64,000 nt of DNA from JARYMI01 sp037444845 (GTDB taxonomy: Bacteria; Acidobacteriota; Aminicenantia; Aminicenantales; UBA8522), in assembly GCA_037444845.1 (NCBI GenBank), contig JBBILQ010000006.1, forward strand, positions 11,636-75,635, read 5' to 3'. Below the pieces are notes generated by a model. That model was not told where the DNA came from, did no database searches, and worked only from the letters and a program-made list of their open reading frames with translations. Below are positions 43,705-52,525 of this stretch, in pieces. The stretch's first letter is position 1. Every line of letters starts with the position of its first letter. The translations under genes and the position numbers were made by a program.

Positions 43705-44832
43705 ATGGAAACCTCACGTTTTCGGAGCTCGGTCTTTCTTTTTCTCCCTGTCTTAATTTTTCTTGCTTCGGGCTGGGCTTACGGAGACCAGGTCAAAATC
43801 AGAACAGAGAACGGCGTGATAGTCGTGTATAACCCAAGGGAACCTGCTCCCCGGCCGGGCGTTCCGGCCGGATTGTCTGTAAAGGAAGACTTATCCTTGA
43901 GGCCAGGCGGGAAAAATGAAGAATCGACGCTGCTCAACCCCACAGACGTGGATTCGGATGAAGCGGGCAACATCTACATCCTTGACCGCAAAGCGGTCCA
44001 CATCAAAGTCTTCGACCGCCAGGGGAAGTTCGTCAGGGCAATCGGAAAGAAGGGCCAGGGGCCGGGAGAATTCCAGCGTCCGTCGGATTTCCAGGTTACT
44101 CCGAAGGAGGAGATTCTCGTTTGTGACTCGACGTCGCGGCGCGTGCTTTTGTTCAAGCTCGACGGAGATTTTTTAAGAGAACTTTCAGCGGGGAAAATGT
44201 GGATGTTTACCCAGGCCAAAACAGATTCCAGGGGAGATATCGTGGGCAGTCACACGATCATGGACATGGAAGCGAGATCGGCGCTTCTCCGATTCAATTC
44301 AAACCTGGAGCCGCTTTTCACGATCGCCTCTGTGCCCATCGCCAGGTATCCAGTTTTCAACCCGTACTTTCCTCTGATTCATTTCGAAGTGACTCCGGAA
44401 GGCAATGTTCTCTGGGGAATAACGACAGAATATGAATTCCGCATCGTCAACCCTGACGGGAGGTTCATCAAAAGAATCATCAAGGATTATGAGCCTGAAA
44501 AACTCACCCAAGAGGATCGAGAGAAGAAAGCCAGAGAAATTTGGGGTGACCAGGGCCCTCCCTCAGATATCCGCGTTGAGTGGCCGAAAAATTACCCAGC
44601 TTTTCAGGATTTCATCATGGACGACCGCGGCTGGCTTTTCGTCAGGCCCTACACAAAGAGAAAGGAAGCGAAAGGCAGCTCTTATGATGTTTTCGATGCC
44701 GAGGGGAGATACGTGGCCAGAGTTTTGCTCCCGGCGAGGATACTTCTTATCAAAAACGGGAAGCTCTACACGATCGAGGAAGACGAGGAGGGCCTCCTGT
44801 CTGTGAAGCGCTACAGCCTTGAATGGAGATAA
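43705..44832 (+). CDS. Exported 6-bladed beta-propeller (NHL-like) protein
   Basis: 375 residues, signal peptide VFLFLPVLIFLASGWAYG. From residue 85 the propeller blades read DEAGNIYILDRKAVHIKVFD, GPGEFQRPSDFQVTP and ILVCDSTSRRVLLFKLDG. The family is frequent in Acidobacteriota-like genomes and Bacteroidota; members bind carbohydrate or act as scaffolds, with unclear enzymology. The gene has a GGGAGG site. It converges on the small exported protein gene at 44847. Confidence 0.8.
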   Translation: METSRFRSSVFLFLPVLIFLASGWAYGDQVKIRTENGVIVVYNPREPAPRPGVPAGLSVKEDLSLRPGGKNEESTLLNPTDVDSDEAGNIYILDRKAVHIKVFDRQGKFVRAIGKKGQGPGEFQRPSDFQVTPKEEILVCDSTSRRVLLFKLDGDFLRELSAGKMWMFTQAKTDSRGDIVGSHTIMDMEARSALLRFNSNLEPLFTIASVPIARYPVFNPYFPLIHFEVTPEGNVLWGITTEYEFRIVNPDGRFIKRIIKDYEPEKLTQEDREKKAREIWGDQGPPSDIRVEWPKNYPAFQDFIMDDRGWLFVRPYTKRKEAKGSSYDVFDAEGRYVARVLLPARILLIKNGKLYTIEEDEEGLLSVKRYSLEWR

Positions 44833-44846
44833 AAGGCCAGCGATCC

Positions 44847-45386
44847 TTACTGACTCAGCTTGGCCAGCTCGCCGAGCTTCATGTCGTCGAGGAGCTTGTG
44901 GAGGAGCGCGGCTTCGCTGGTCCCCGAGCCTCTGAGCTCAACCGAGAAGCGCTTGCCGACGAAAAGCAGGATTTCAGCGGACTTGTTATCTTCGGTGTTG
45001 TCAACCTTTTCCGTTCCCCGAAACCCCTGGATTTTAACGGACTTCTCGTAACCGGTCTCTGTCTCGCTCTCAAACTCCATCATCCCGATCACGGACGCGC
45101 CCATCTCGGCAAACGGCACTCCAGCCAGATCGCTGATCTTGACCTCGATCGTGATCATGTTGTCGCCGCTCCCCTTTTCATAGATGACATGGGCCTCCGA
45201 GCTTGTCATCCCCATGGCCGAGGCTGTCTCTCCGCCGGGCTTCAACCGGGTGAATCCGGCGAGCTCGATCTTGGGCAAGAACTCCTGCAGTTTCTTGAAG
45301 CTCACGACTTTTTGCTGGGTCTGACCCGCGGCCAAGAAGACAAAAGCCGTTGCCAAGATAAGAAAAAATGCGGCGCTTCTTCTCAT
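44847..45386 (-). CDS. Small exported protein of unknown function
   Basis: 179 residues from ATG 45386, behind CAAGGAGG. The signal is RRSAAFFLILATAFVFLAAG. The mature part (LQEFLPKIELAGFTRLKPG, then SEAHVIYEKGSGDNMITIEVKISDLAG) resembles nothing I can name, though the IELAGFTR stretch and strand pattern suggest a small alpha/beta domain. An upstream extension of the frame runs through the tRNA gene, so it is not real. Confidence 0.65.
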   Translation of the reverse strand: MRRSAAFFLILATAFVFLAAGQTQQKVVSFKKLQEFLPKIELAGFTRLKPGGETASAMGMTSSEAHVIYEKGSGDNMITIEVKISDLAGVPFAEMGASVIGMMEFESETETGYEKSVKIQGFRGTEKVDNTEDNKSAEILLFVGKRFSVELRGSGTSEAALLHKLLDDMKLGELAKLSQ

Positions 45387-45470
45387 TGTTCCTCCTTGAG
45401 CAATCAAAAGCGAAAAATAGTGCCTACTCGCATTCTTAGCACAAACAAGAAAAGAAATTAAGGGAATAGT

Positions 45471-45559
45471 TGGTGCCGGAGGAGGGAATCGAACCCACAC
45501 CCCTGTCGCCAGGGACTGGATTTTGAGTCCAGCGCGTCTGCCAGTTCCGCCACTCCGGC
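45471..45559 (-). tRNA. tRNA-Leu (CAA)
   Basis: Read on the minus strand, the acceptor arms are GCCGGAG and CTCCGGC, followed by A and an encoded CCA. The anticodon stem CTGGA/TCCAG closes a loop CTCAAAA, giving anticodon CAA. The T-arm carries GGTTCGATTCC, and the long variable arm (TCCCTGGCGACAGGGG) is the class II form expected for leucine. It lies between the exported-protein gene and the heptose operon. Confidence 0.9.
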
Positions 45560-45760
45560 GTTGCAGTAAGAATATAGGCGAATTGACGCCTTTTTTCAAT
45601 AAGCCACGCCGCTGGGAATCGCCAGATTTGCCTCGCGGCCTATTTTTAGGAATAACTTCATCATTCAGTATTGCCGGGCGATAATCCTGAGGTCGCCACG
45701 CACCCGGGGAGCGCTCTCGATGACAGCAAAAGCACATGCCTTATGGCAATTCTGGTCAAG

Positions 45761-45789
45761 TTGACCTTTTTCGGCGATTCTGATAAAAA
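45761..45789 (+). promoter_or_regulatory. Candidate promoter for the heptose operon
   Basis: TTGACC at 45761-45766 and TAAAAA at 45784-45789 lie 17 bases apart, just upstream of the GTG start at 45816 of the heptose kinase gene. The rest of 45560-45815 shows nothing else. Confidence 0.4.
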
Positions 45790-45815
45790 TTTCCGATTGA
45801 CAATAGAGGCAATCC

Positions 45816-46817
45816 GTGGATAAAGAAAAAAGGGCTCTCCTCACTATCACAGACAGGTTTGCCGGCAAAACAATCGCCGTCTGGGGGGATTTCATCCTCG
45901 ATGAATACATTTACGGCACCACCCGGCGCGTCTCCCGCGAGGCACCGGTCCTCATCCTGAGCTACCAGAAGAAAGATCTCTCCTTAGGTGGGGCGGGAAA
46001 CTCTGTCCTCAACCTCAAAGCTCTGGGAGCTTCTCCCCTGCCCATCGGCGTCGTAGGCAGGGATGAGCCAGGCGAGCAAATCATCGCCATCCTCCGCGGC
46101 CAAAAAATCCCCGCTGCATATGTCCATAAAACGAAATCCTATCAGACTCCGATCAAGACGCGCATTCTCGCTGGCGAGGAAAACACGCGCAAGCAGCAAA
46201 TCTTGAGGATAGACAGGGAAGCTCAAGTGCCGTCCGACGGGAAACTCAGGGAGCGTCTCTCGTCCTTTCTTTTTGAAGCCAAGAGCCGGGCCGACGCCCT
46301 CCTGATATCTGACTATAATTACCTGACGGTCGCAGAGGATGTCTATTCGAGCATCATGCCCGCCTGGAAAAAGGCGCAGCGGCCGGTGACTCTCGATTCG
46401 CGTTTCCGGCTCCTCCGCTTTAAAGGCGTCACGGCAGCCACACCGAACGAACCTGAAGCCGAGGCAGCGCTCCAGGTCGAGCTCGGGGATAACATCCGGA
46501 TGGTCGAAAAAACAGGGAGCCTTCTCCTGAAGAAGCTCCAGTGTCGGGCCCTGCTTATCACCCGGGGCTCGCGCGGCATGGCCCTGTTCGAGCGGGGAAG
46601 GAAGCCGCTCCTCATCCCGGTCCACGGCACAACCGACATCGTCGATGTCACAGGCGCAGGCGACACAGTCATCAGCGTCTTCACGCTGGCCTTGGCTTGC
46701 GGAGCCGACTTCCGCGAGGCCGCCGAGCTCGCCAACTATGCGGGCGGGGTCGTCGTCATGAAGAAAGGGACGGCGACACTCACTGTCGCGGAACTAAGGG
46801 AGGCCATCTCGTCCTGA
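45816..46817 (+). CDS. rfaE1: D-glycero-D-manno-heptose-7-phosphate kinase (HldE kinase half)
   Basis: A 333-residue PfkB-family kinase with GTG start. Motif VWGDFILDEYIYG begins it; LGGAGNSVLNLKALGA and the catalytic DVTGAGDTVISVFTLALA are intact. It makes ADP-heptose precursor for lipopolysaccharide core by phosphorylating D-glycero-D-manno-heptose 7-phosphate at C1. In many bacteria this is fused to the adenylyltransferase (HldE); here the two are separate, adjacent genes. The next gene starts one base after the stop. Confidence 0.85.
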   Translation: MDKEKRALLTITDRFAGKTIAVWGDFILDEYIYGTTRRVSREAPVLILSYQKKDLSLGGAGNSVLNLKALGASPLPIGVVGRDEPGEQIIAILRGQKIPAAYVHKTKSYQTPIKTRILAGEENTRKQQILRIDREAQVPSDGKLRERLSSFLFEAKSRADALLISDYNYLTVAEDVYSSIMPAWKKAQRPVTLDSRFRLLRFKGVTAATPNEPEAEAALQVELGDNIRMVEKTGSLLLKKLQCRALLITRGSRGMALFERGRKPLLIPVHGTTDIVDVTGAGDTVISVFTLALACGADFREAAELANYAGGVVVMKKGTATLTVAELREAISS

Positions 46818-46818
46818 A

Positions 46819-47295
46819 TTGAAAAAACTGAAAACTCTTACGGAACTCCGAAAGATCATCGCTGCAGAAAAAGCGAAAGGCAAAACCGTCGTCCTGGCAA
46901 ACGGCTGTTTCGACCTTTTCCATGTCGGACACATCCGCTATTTGCGTGGAGCCAAGGCAAAGGGAGATATCCTTGTCGTGGCCATCAACAGCGACGCCTC
47001 AGTGAAAAAACTCAAAGGCAAGGGAAGGCCTATTCTTCCCCAGAGAGAACGAGCAGAAATTCTTTCTGCCTTCTCATTCGTCGATTATGTCACGATTTTC
47101 TTCCAGACGAACGTGGAGAAAGTCCTCGCTGCGTTCAAGCCCGATGTCCACGTCAAAGGGTCCGACTACACGGAGGAAACGGTTCCCGAGAAGGACACGG
47201 TCAGGCGGTACGGCGGGAAAGTCGCCATCGCCGGAGGCCCGAAAATCCGCGACACCTCAGACATCATCAGAAAAATCGCTGCGGGCAAAGAATGA
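46819..47295 (+). CDS. rfaE2: D-glycero-beta-D-manno-heptose 1-phosphate adenylyltransferase
   Basis: 158 residues with a TTG start just after the kinase stop, suggesting coupled translation. The nucleotidyltransferase signature GCFDLFHVGHIRYLRGAKAKGD contains the HxGH motif, and GSDYTEETVPEKD is the later family block. It adenylates heptose 1-phosphate to ADP-heptose. The glycosyltransferase gene overlaps its end by four bases. Confidence 0.9.
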   Translation: MKKLKTLTELRKIIAAEKAKGKTVVLANGCFDLFHVGHIRYLRGAKAKGDILVVAINSDASVKKLKGKGRPILPQRERAEILSAFSFVDYVTIFFQTNVEKVLAAFKPDVHVKGSDYTEETVPEKDTVRRYGGKVAIAGGPKIRDTSDIIRKIAAGKE

Positions 47296-48291
47296 AGGAG
47301 AATTTTCTCATCATCAGGCTCAGCTCGCTTGGAGACATCATCCACACTCTTCCCGCCTTTTCGGCCTTGAGGCGACGTTTTCCCGCGGCAACGATAACCT
47401 GGGCCGTCGAGGAAAACGGAAAAGAAATTTTAGACCTCGTCCCCGGCCTGGACGAAATTGCCGTCATCGACCGGAAAAAGTGGCGCAGGAGCGCAAACGA
47501 TATCCGGCAAAAAGGGAGGACGGCGCTCGACTTCCAGGGGCTGATAAAGTCTGCTTTTCTGGCTTATCTCTCCCGTTCCCGGAGGAGAATAGGCTTCCAT
47601 AAGAAAAACCTGAGAGAACCGCTCGCCTCCCTGTTATACACGGAAAAAATTGACCATATCGATGAATCAGATGTCCATGTTATCAGCAAAAACCTCAGGC
47701 TGCTCAGACCTCTGGGCGTTGAGGAAGAAAGCTATGAATTCCCGCTCGTCCTTCCCGGCACGCTTCTGAGCTCCGTGGCCTCCAAGCTCGCTGAGTCCGG
47801 AATCCCGGAAGGAAAAAGGCTTATTATCTACAACCTTGGAGCCGCCTGGGAGACAAAACGGTGGTTTCCGGAAAAATGGGCAGAGTTGATCGAGAAAACC
47901 CGGTTCGACGGCTCTTCTCCTCTTCTCCTCTGGGGGAACGAGGAAGAGAAAAACATGGCCCTGGAAGTGCACGAGAGAACCGGGGCGCTCCTCTCCCCTT
48001 TTCTGACGATCAAAGAGGCCCTGGCCTTGATTAAAAAGGCAGCTCTCCTCGTGAGCGGCGATACTTTTGCCCTTCAGGCAGCCTGTGCGCTGGCCACTCC
48101 TGTCGTGGGCCTTTTCGGCCCCACCAACCCGCANNNNNNNNNNTTTCAGGCCGTCTGACAGAGTCGTTTTTCATAAGCTCAACTGCAACCCTTGTTATAA
48201 AAGAACCTGTCCGACGCTCGACTGCCTCAAAGCCCTCAAGGTCGAAGATGCCGTTGAAGCGATAAAGGAAGCATGGGAAAGCCATGTGTGA
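47292..48291 (+). CDS. GT9-family heptosyltransferase, interrupted by an assembly gap
   Basis: The gene overlaps rfaE2 (ATGA) and begins IIRLSSLGDIIHTLPAFSAL, the donor-site start of GT9 heptosyltransferases. It continues DFQGLIKSAFLAYLSRS, NLGAAWETKRWFPEKWAEL and LVSGDTFALQAACALATPVVGLFGPTN. Ten N residues follow at 48134-48143, then FRPSDRVVFHKLNCNPCYKR and the end of the protein. The pre-gap and post-gap frames agree only if the gap is a multiple of three, so ten is a placeholder. Three to four codons (a family-typical Q-R-N-G-P run) would complete it. It transfers heptose to lipid A-Kdo; acceptor not certain. Confidence 0.8.
48134..48143. other. Assembly gap (10 Ns)
   Basis: Ten ambiguous bases inside the GT9 gene. 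Frame counts on the two sides (842 and 148 bases) require a gap of a multiple of three, so the run length is a scaffold placeholder. Confidence 0.98.
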
Positions 48292-48841
48292 TTTTGGTCC
48301 TCAAGAAATCCTCAGCAGGATCCGGGTCAGGACCGGCTCACTAACAGCCGTGGCGGTCGTCCTTCTGGCCACTCCCAACTGGACCTCGATTCTCATCGGT
48401 GTCTCCATCTCAGTTCTCGGCCTTGCCATCAGGACCTGGGCCTCAGGCCACTTGCGCAAGGAGAAAAGGCTGGCCGTCTCTGGTCCCTACCGGTATTCCA
48501 GAAATCCCCTCTATCTTGGGAACTTCATCCTGGGGGCGGGCATTGCGGCCGGGTCGCGTTCATGGTGGATCGTCTGGCTGTTCATCGTGTATTTCGCTGT
48601 GTTCTACCCGCTCATTATCGTCCAGGAAAGAAGGCGAATGAAGGAGCTTTTCCCGGAACAGTACGAGGAATACGGGAAAAAGGTGCCCCTTTTTTTCCCT
48701 TCGCCTAGAAAGCGCAACCACGCCTCCCGGGAGAAATTTAGCTGGGCGCTCTATAAACAAAACAAAGAATACCGGGCTCTCATCGCGACGGTGGCGCTCT
48801 GGCTGGCTCTGGCCGTCAAGGTTCTGCTGTTGAATCGCTGA
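48284..48841 (+). CDS. ICMT/PEMT-like membrane methyltransferase
   Basis: 185 residues, overlapping the GT9 stop by eight bases. Four or five membrane helices, then the ICMT-type C-terminal signature SGPYRYSRNPLYLGNFILGAG and a later ERRRMKELFPEQYEEYGKKVP, which bind SAM and substrate. The isoprenylcysteine carboxyl methyltransferase-like family in bacteria acts on lipids or unknown substrates; placement after the LPS genes suggests a lipid or polyisoprenoid. Continues the heptose operon. Confidence 0.75.
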   Translation: MCDFGPQEILSRIRVRTGSLTAVAVVLLATPNWTSILIGVSISVLGLAIRTWASGHLRKEKRLAVSGPYRYSRNPLYLGNFILGAGIAAGSRSWWIVWLFIVYFAVFYPLIIVQERRRMKELFPEQYEEYGKKVPLFFPSPRKRNHASREKFSWALYKQNKEYRALIATVALWLALAVKVLLLNR

Positions 48842-48864
48842 GGTTGCTCTGCTATATTCTCTCC

Positions 48865-49470
48865 GTGCCCACGCAAGAAAGAATAAGGAAAGTCAGACGT
48901 CTGCTTTCGCTGCGCCAGCCCGACCTTCGGGTTGTGCTCGAAGGCGTTACCATCGCCCACAACGCCAGCGCGGTCATCAGGACCTGCGACGCGGCCGGCG
49001 TCCTCTATGCGGATATCATCTCTCGCTCTCCAGAAGCCGTCGTCTTCAACAAGGCCATTTCGACGCGGGCGGAAAAGTGGGTTGAGACCCGCGTCTATTC
49101 CTCGGCGCGCGAGTGCCTGCTGCCGCTCAAAGAAAAGGGGTTCAAAGTGGCGGTGGCGCATCTGGGCAAGGACGCCATCATCTACACAGAGCTCGACTAC
49201 ACTCAACCCATGGTCATCGTCTTAGGCAGCGAGGCAGAGGGAGTATCGCAGACTGCCCTGGATTTAGCAGACTATATCATCAAAATCCCCATGCTGGGAA
49301 TGGTCGAAAGCCTCAATCTTTCGGTCTCCGCGGCCATCATCCTCTATGAGGCGCTCAAGCAGCGCTGGGACCGCGGGTTCTACAAAAAAAGGAGGCTTTC
49401 TGATGCTGAATTCGAGGCCTATCTCGGGAAATGGCTGCCCCGCCGCAAAAGCGACGAGCCCTGCGATTGA
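48865..49470 (+). CDS. trmH: tRNA (guanosine-2'-O)-methyltransferase TrmH-like
   Basis: About 201 residues from GTG 48865; a TTG at 48844 adds seven. SPOUT-class features: RRLLSLRQPDLRVVLEGVTIAHNASAVIRT at the start, then motif 2 LGSEAEGVSQ and motif 3 IPMLGMVESLNLSVSAAIILYE. TrmH 2'-O-methylates G18 of the tRNA D-loop. The tail is longer in basic residues (KKRRLSDAEFEAYLGKWLP). It is the last gene before the bidirectional hairpin and converges with the HtrA-like gene. Confidence 0.85.
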   Translation: MPTQERIRKVRRLLSLRQPDLRVVLEGVTIAHNASAVIRTCDAAGVLYADIISRSPEAVVFNKAISTRAEKWVETRVYSSARECLLPLKEKGFKVAVAHLGKDAIIYTELDYTQPMVIVLGSEAEGVSQTALDLADYIIKIPMLGMVESLNLSVSAAIILYEALKQRWDRGFYKKRRLSDAEFEAYLGKWLPRRKSDEPCD

Positions 49471-49479
49471 GACAACAAA

Positions 49480-49515
49480 AGCAGGGGGGCTGTCTTCCTG
49501 TAAGATCCCCCTGCT
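49480..49515 (-). terminator. Bidirectional hairpin terminator between trmH and the HtrA-like gene
   Basis: AGCAGGGGG at 49480-49488 pairs perfectly with CCCCCTGCT at 49507-49515. In the minus direction the stem is followed by TTTTGTTG, so it can act as an intrinsic terminator for the HtrA operon; in the plus direction there is no T run. Confidence 0.55.
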
Positions 49516-49554
49516 CGGAGATGGATAGAGAAGTTTCACTCCCGTTTTTTGCGC

Positions 49555-51261
49555 TTAGACCCTGAAGACGACACGGTCTCCGGTTAAGAGTCTTTTGAGT
49601 TTCTGAGCTTCTTCCTTGCTTTTCTCAAAAATTTTTTCTTTTTCTTGTTTAAGCTTCTCGCTCTGTTCTAACATCTCCTCTTTCAGCTTCTTCATCTTCT
49701 CCAGGCTTTGTTGGGCGGACTTCTCATAGACCTCCCGCGATTTTTCGAACTGCCGCGCCAATTCTTCGCTGAAATCGCCCCAGGCTTCTGGGCTGAAACT
49801 GTAACTCCAGCCAAACTCCTGTCTTTCTTCTTCCTCGATTTCTACCTCGATGGCCAGCGCTTTCTTATTCCGGATGAGGTCGATCTTGACCTTGTCGGCT
49901 TTCTTCCTGTCCTGGATCATTTCACTCAGTTCGTCCACTGAATAAACCAGCTTCCCGTCGACACGGATGATGACGTCTCCCACCTTTAGTCCCGCTTTCT
50001 CTGCCGGGCCGTCCTTGGTCAGTCTGGTCACGAGAAGGCCGCTTCCCTCTTTGACGCCAAAGTATTCCAGCAACTCCTTGTTAATGGCTTCGAGATAAAC
50101 GCCGATGTATTTTCTCTTTTCCCAGCGCGGCCAGATTTCACGCAGCCGTTGTCCAGGTGACCCCGGTGCTTCCGGAGCTTTCTCGGGTTTGACCTTCAGC
50201 GGCTCGGCAGGCCGGGTCGGAAAAAGCCGCGGATACCGAAGCTCCAGCTCTCGCCTGGCCTCTTTTTCTGGATACTCGCCGAGCTTTACTTTAGCATCAG
50301 TCGCTTTGCCGGCTCTTTCAACCTCGAGCTTGATGTCCTGGCCAGGTTTGCTGGTCCTGATCTCGGAGACAAACATCGAGGCGGAAGTTATCGGCCGGCC
50401 GTTAATCTTGAGAAGAATATCTCCCTCTTTCAGGCCAGCAAGCTCGGCCGGGCTATCAGATTCAGCATCATGGATTTCAACTTGACCTCTTTCATTTTCA
50501 GAAATGGATACCCCCATCCAGCCGCGGCTGACCTTGCCCTTTTCCTTGATTTCAGCGCTGACCATCGCGACGATATCCACGGGAACGGCCAGGGCCATCC
50601 CGGATGAAGGGGCCTCGGCCCGGCTGAAAACATAGCCCGAGCCGACGATTTCCTTCTCCCTGAACTCGAAAACGACGGGCTGGTCTTCCGCGTAGATTCC
50701 CCGCAGCAGTCCGACCATCTGCCCATCCCTGTTGACCACCGGGCTGCCGCTTGCGCCGCGCGTCACCCAGACGTTCAAGCGCAGCTTATCCGGGGCGATG
50801 GAGCTCACTATTCCCTGCGTGACGGCCGGAGTGTTCTCGGGCGAAATGCTGATGACGCCGATCCAGGAGCCGGGTGAAAGTCCGCTGGCCTTGGCTAGGG
50901 TGATGGGTGCAAGGTTCTTCTCTTTGATCTGGAGAAGAGCCAGGCTGGTTTCTGGGTCCAGCCCGAGGAACTTGGCCTCGGTCCGCTTTCCGTCTGTGGT
51001 TGTGACTATTATTTTCTCGTCCCTGGGAGAGACAAGCGCCGTGGTGACGATTGAGCCGTCTTTGTCGATGATGACACCAGTGGCGACTCTTGTCATCCCG
51101 TTGCGCGTTTCTACTTTGACGACGCTGGCAAAGACCTTTTTAGAGACATTCTCGACAGTGTTTTCGTCCAGGGCGGGGCCTCTGGCCGCTGCCGTCAGGC
51201 TCAATGCCAGCACTGCCGTTATGGCCATTAAACTCAGCCTGAGTTTGACATTCTTTTTCAT
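49555..51261 (-). CDS. HtrA/DegP-like protein with two PDZ domains; catalytic His and Asp replaced
   Basis: 568 residues. Signal MAITAVLALSLTAAARG. The protease domain is recognisable (GVIIDKDGSIVTTALV; GLDPETSLALLQI; WVTRGASGSPVVN), but the His of TNNHVV is Leu76 and the Asp of DxxTDLAVL is Ser106; only Ser171 (GASGSP) remains. So it should not cleave by the usual triad. PDZ 1 lies near residues 250-330 (EIHDAESDSPAELAGLKEGD) and PDZ 2 near 380-470 (KEGSGLLVTRLTKDGPAEKAGLKVGD). A coiled coil ends it (KMKKLKEEMLEQSEKLKQEK). It is last in an ECF sigma operon, as DegP is under sigma-E in E. coli. Perhaps a chaperone. Confidence 0.8.
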   Translation of the reverse strand: MKKNVKLRLSLMAITAVLALSLTAAARGPALDENTVENVSKKVFASVVKVETRNGMTRVATGVIIDKDGSIVTTALVSPRDEKIIVTTTDGKRTEAKFLGLDPETSLALLQIKEKNLAPITLAKASGLSPGSWIGVISISPENTPAVTQGIVSSIAPDKLRLNVWVTRGASGSPVVNRDGQMVGLLRGIYAEDQPVVFEFREKEIVGSGYVFSRAEAPSSGMALAVPVDIVAMVSAEIKEKGKVSRGWMGVSISENERGQVEIHDAESDSPAELAGLKEGDILLKINGRPITSASMFVSEIRTSKPGQDIKLEVERAGKATDAKVKLGEYPEKEARRELELRYPRLFPTRPAEPLKVKPEKAPEAPGSPGQRLREIWPRWEKRKYIGVYLEAINKELLEYFGVKEGSGLLVTRLTKDGPAEKAGLKVGDVIIRVDGKLVYSVDELSEMIQDRKKADKVKIDLIRNKKALAIEVEIEEEERQEFGWSYSFSPEAWGDFSEELARQFEKSREVYEKSAQQSLEKMKKLKEEMLEQSEKLKQEKEKIFEKSKEEAQKLKRLLTGDRVVFRV

Positions 51262-51275
51262 TATCAGGAACCTCC

Positions 51276-51677
51276 TCAGTATTTAATTTCCTTTATTGCC
51301 GTGTCGGAGACCTGTTCCAGAAGATAAATCACCCCCGGCTCAGCAGACCTGCTCCGGATTTCAGCCGCATAATCAAGGGTCTCGATGACGGGGATAGTCT
51401 GCTCCGATGTCGGCTTCGATCCGATTCCTAAAGCAGGATAATAGCCTCTCTCGTTGTCCGCCAGTCCGAGCGGCGTCTTTTTCTGGAGGACAAACACGTT
51501 CAGCAGGACAAGAACTGCCAGAAGTGAGGCAAACGCCCCTGCCAGCGAAAGCCCGAACGCTCTCCTTCTTTCCCTCGTGCTCCTCTTCCTGAGGGAAAGC
51601 TGAGCCATGACTCTTTGTTCGAAGCCAGGCGGAGCGTGGGCTCGACCGAGTTTTCTTAGAATCTCAAGCTCATCCAT
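51276..51677 (-). CDS. Putative anti-sigma factor, single-pass membrane
   Basis: 133 residues. Cytoplasmic part (EILRKLGRAHAPPGFEQRVMAQLSLRK), one membrane helix (SLAGAFASLLAVLVLLNVFV), then a periplasmic part of about 65 residues. It lies 17 bases after the ECF sigma gene and before the HtrA-like gene, the usual order for an anti-sigma factor. No zinc-binding HxxxCxxC motif is present, so assignment rests on position and topology. Confidence 0.6.
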   Translation of the reverse strand: MDELEILRKLGRAHAPPGFEQRVMAQLSLRKRSTRERRRAFGLSLAGAFASLLAVLVLLNVFVLQKKTPLGLADNERGYYPALGIGSKPTSEQTIPVIETLDYAAEIRSRSAEPGVIYLLEQVSDTAIKEIKY

Positions 51678-51693
51678 TTCTTCTCTCCTCGTC

Positions 51694-52251
51694 TCAGGCT
51701 GAAAGCCGCCCGCCGTCCAGGGCCTTTTCCAGCCTTTTTTTAAGAAAATGGCGGCCGCGGCTGATCCTGGCCTTGATCGTCCCCACCGGTTTCTTCAGAA
51801 TCTCGGCGATCTCTTCCTGAGAGAAACCCTCCATGTCCTTAAGAATAACGGGCAACCTGTAGCGTGGGTGGAGAGAATTGAGCGCTTCTCTCAGGTTCTT
51901 GATCAATCCCGAGTCGGGCGGGTCCGTCGCGTAGGCATTATCCTGGAATTCGTGAGTGGTGAGGTCATCCAGCGAAACCAGGGAGGCCCGGCGCGCCTTT
52001 TTCATCTCCGTCCTGGCCAGGTTCGTGGCGATAGCGTAAATCCAGGAAGAAAGAGGGGCGATTGGCCGGTAGTGGTTGGCCTTGAAATAAACCCGGATGA
52101 ACGTCTCCTGGGAAAGCTCGACGGCCTTCTGATAATCGCCGGTGAATTGGTAGAGGTAGTTGACAATCCTGTCTTTGTAAGCCGTGATGATCTGGCCGAA
52201 AGCCATCTCGTTTCCTTCCTGGACCTGTCGCATCAGCTCATGCTCATCCAT
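51694..52251 (-). CDS. ECF-type RNA polymerase sigma factor
   Basis: 185 residues from ATG 52251, five bases after GAGGGTGAG (a GTG at 52257 is possible). Region 2 has DYQKAVELSQETFIRVYFK and region 2.4 PLSSWIYAIATNLART; region 4 has LHPRYRLPVILKDMEGFSQEEIAEILKKPVGTIKARI. It starts the minus-strand unit with a membrane anti-sigma factor and an HtrA-like protein; an envelope-stress role is likely by analogy. An ECF-promoter-like element sits at 52261-52288. Confidence 0.9.
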   Translation of the reverse strand: MDEHELMRQVQEGNEMAFGQIITAYKDRIVNYLYQFTGDYQKAVELSQETFIRVYFKANHYRPIAPLSSWIYAIATNLARTEMKKARRASLVSLDDLTTHEFQDNAYATDPPDSGLIKNLREALNSLHPRYRLPVILKDMEGFSQEEIAEILKKPVGTIKARISRGRHFLKKRLEKALDGGRLSA

Positions 52252-52260
52252 TCTCACCCT

Positions 52261-52288
52261 CTAAAACTCCATCCTAATCCAAAAAGTT
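52261..52288 (-). promoter_or_regulatory. Candidate ECF-type autoregulatory promoter (ECF gene at 52 kb)
   Basis: On the minus strand AACTTT (52283-52288) and TTTTAG (52261-52266) are separated by 16 bases. The same AACTTT-N16-T(C/T)T arrangement precedes the other ECF gene at 59.9 kb. The remainder of 52252-52525 holds nothing else that I recognise. Confidence 0.4.
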
Positions 52289-52525
52289 TCATTTTCCCTG
52301 GCGCTCCTTTATCCCATTGGGTTACCAGACGTTTGTCCATGTTCTTTATAAGTATATGCCCGCCAGGCGGTTTTGAAAACTCCAAATTGCCCTGGTGCTT
52401 ATATCGCCTCAAAAAATTGGAAATTTCTCAAAACTTTTTAGTTCGAATGGCAATTTTGAGCGCACAAACACATTCTTGGGGCCAGTTCTTGAATAGAGAA
52501 AATGGGTGAATGAGTAAGCTTTCCC

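Noticed and set aside
44847..45737. The open frame of the small exported protein extends upstream through 45737
   Set aside because: The extension runs through the tRNA-Leu gene, and a strong ribosome site plus signal peptide place the start at 45386.
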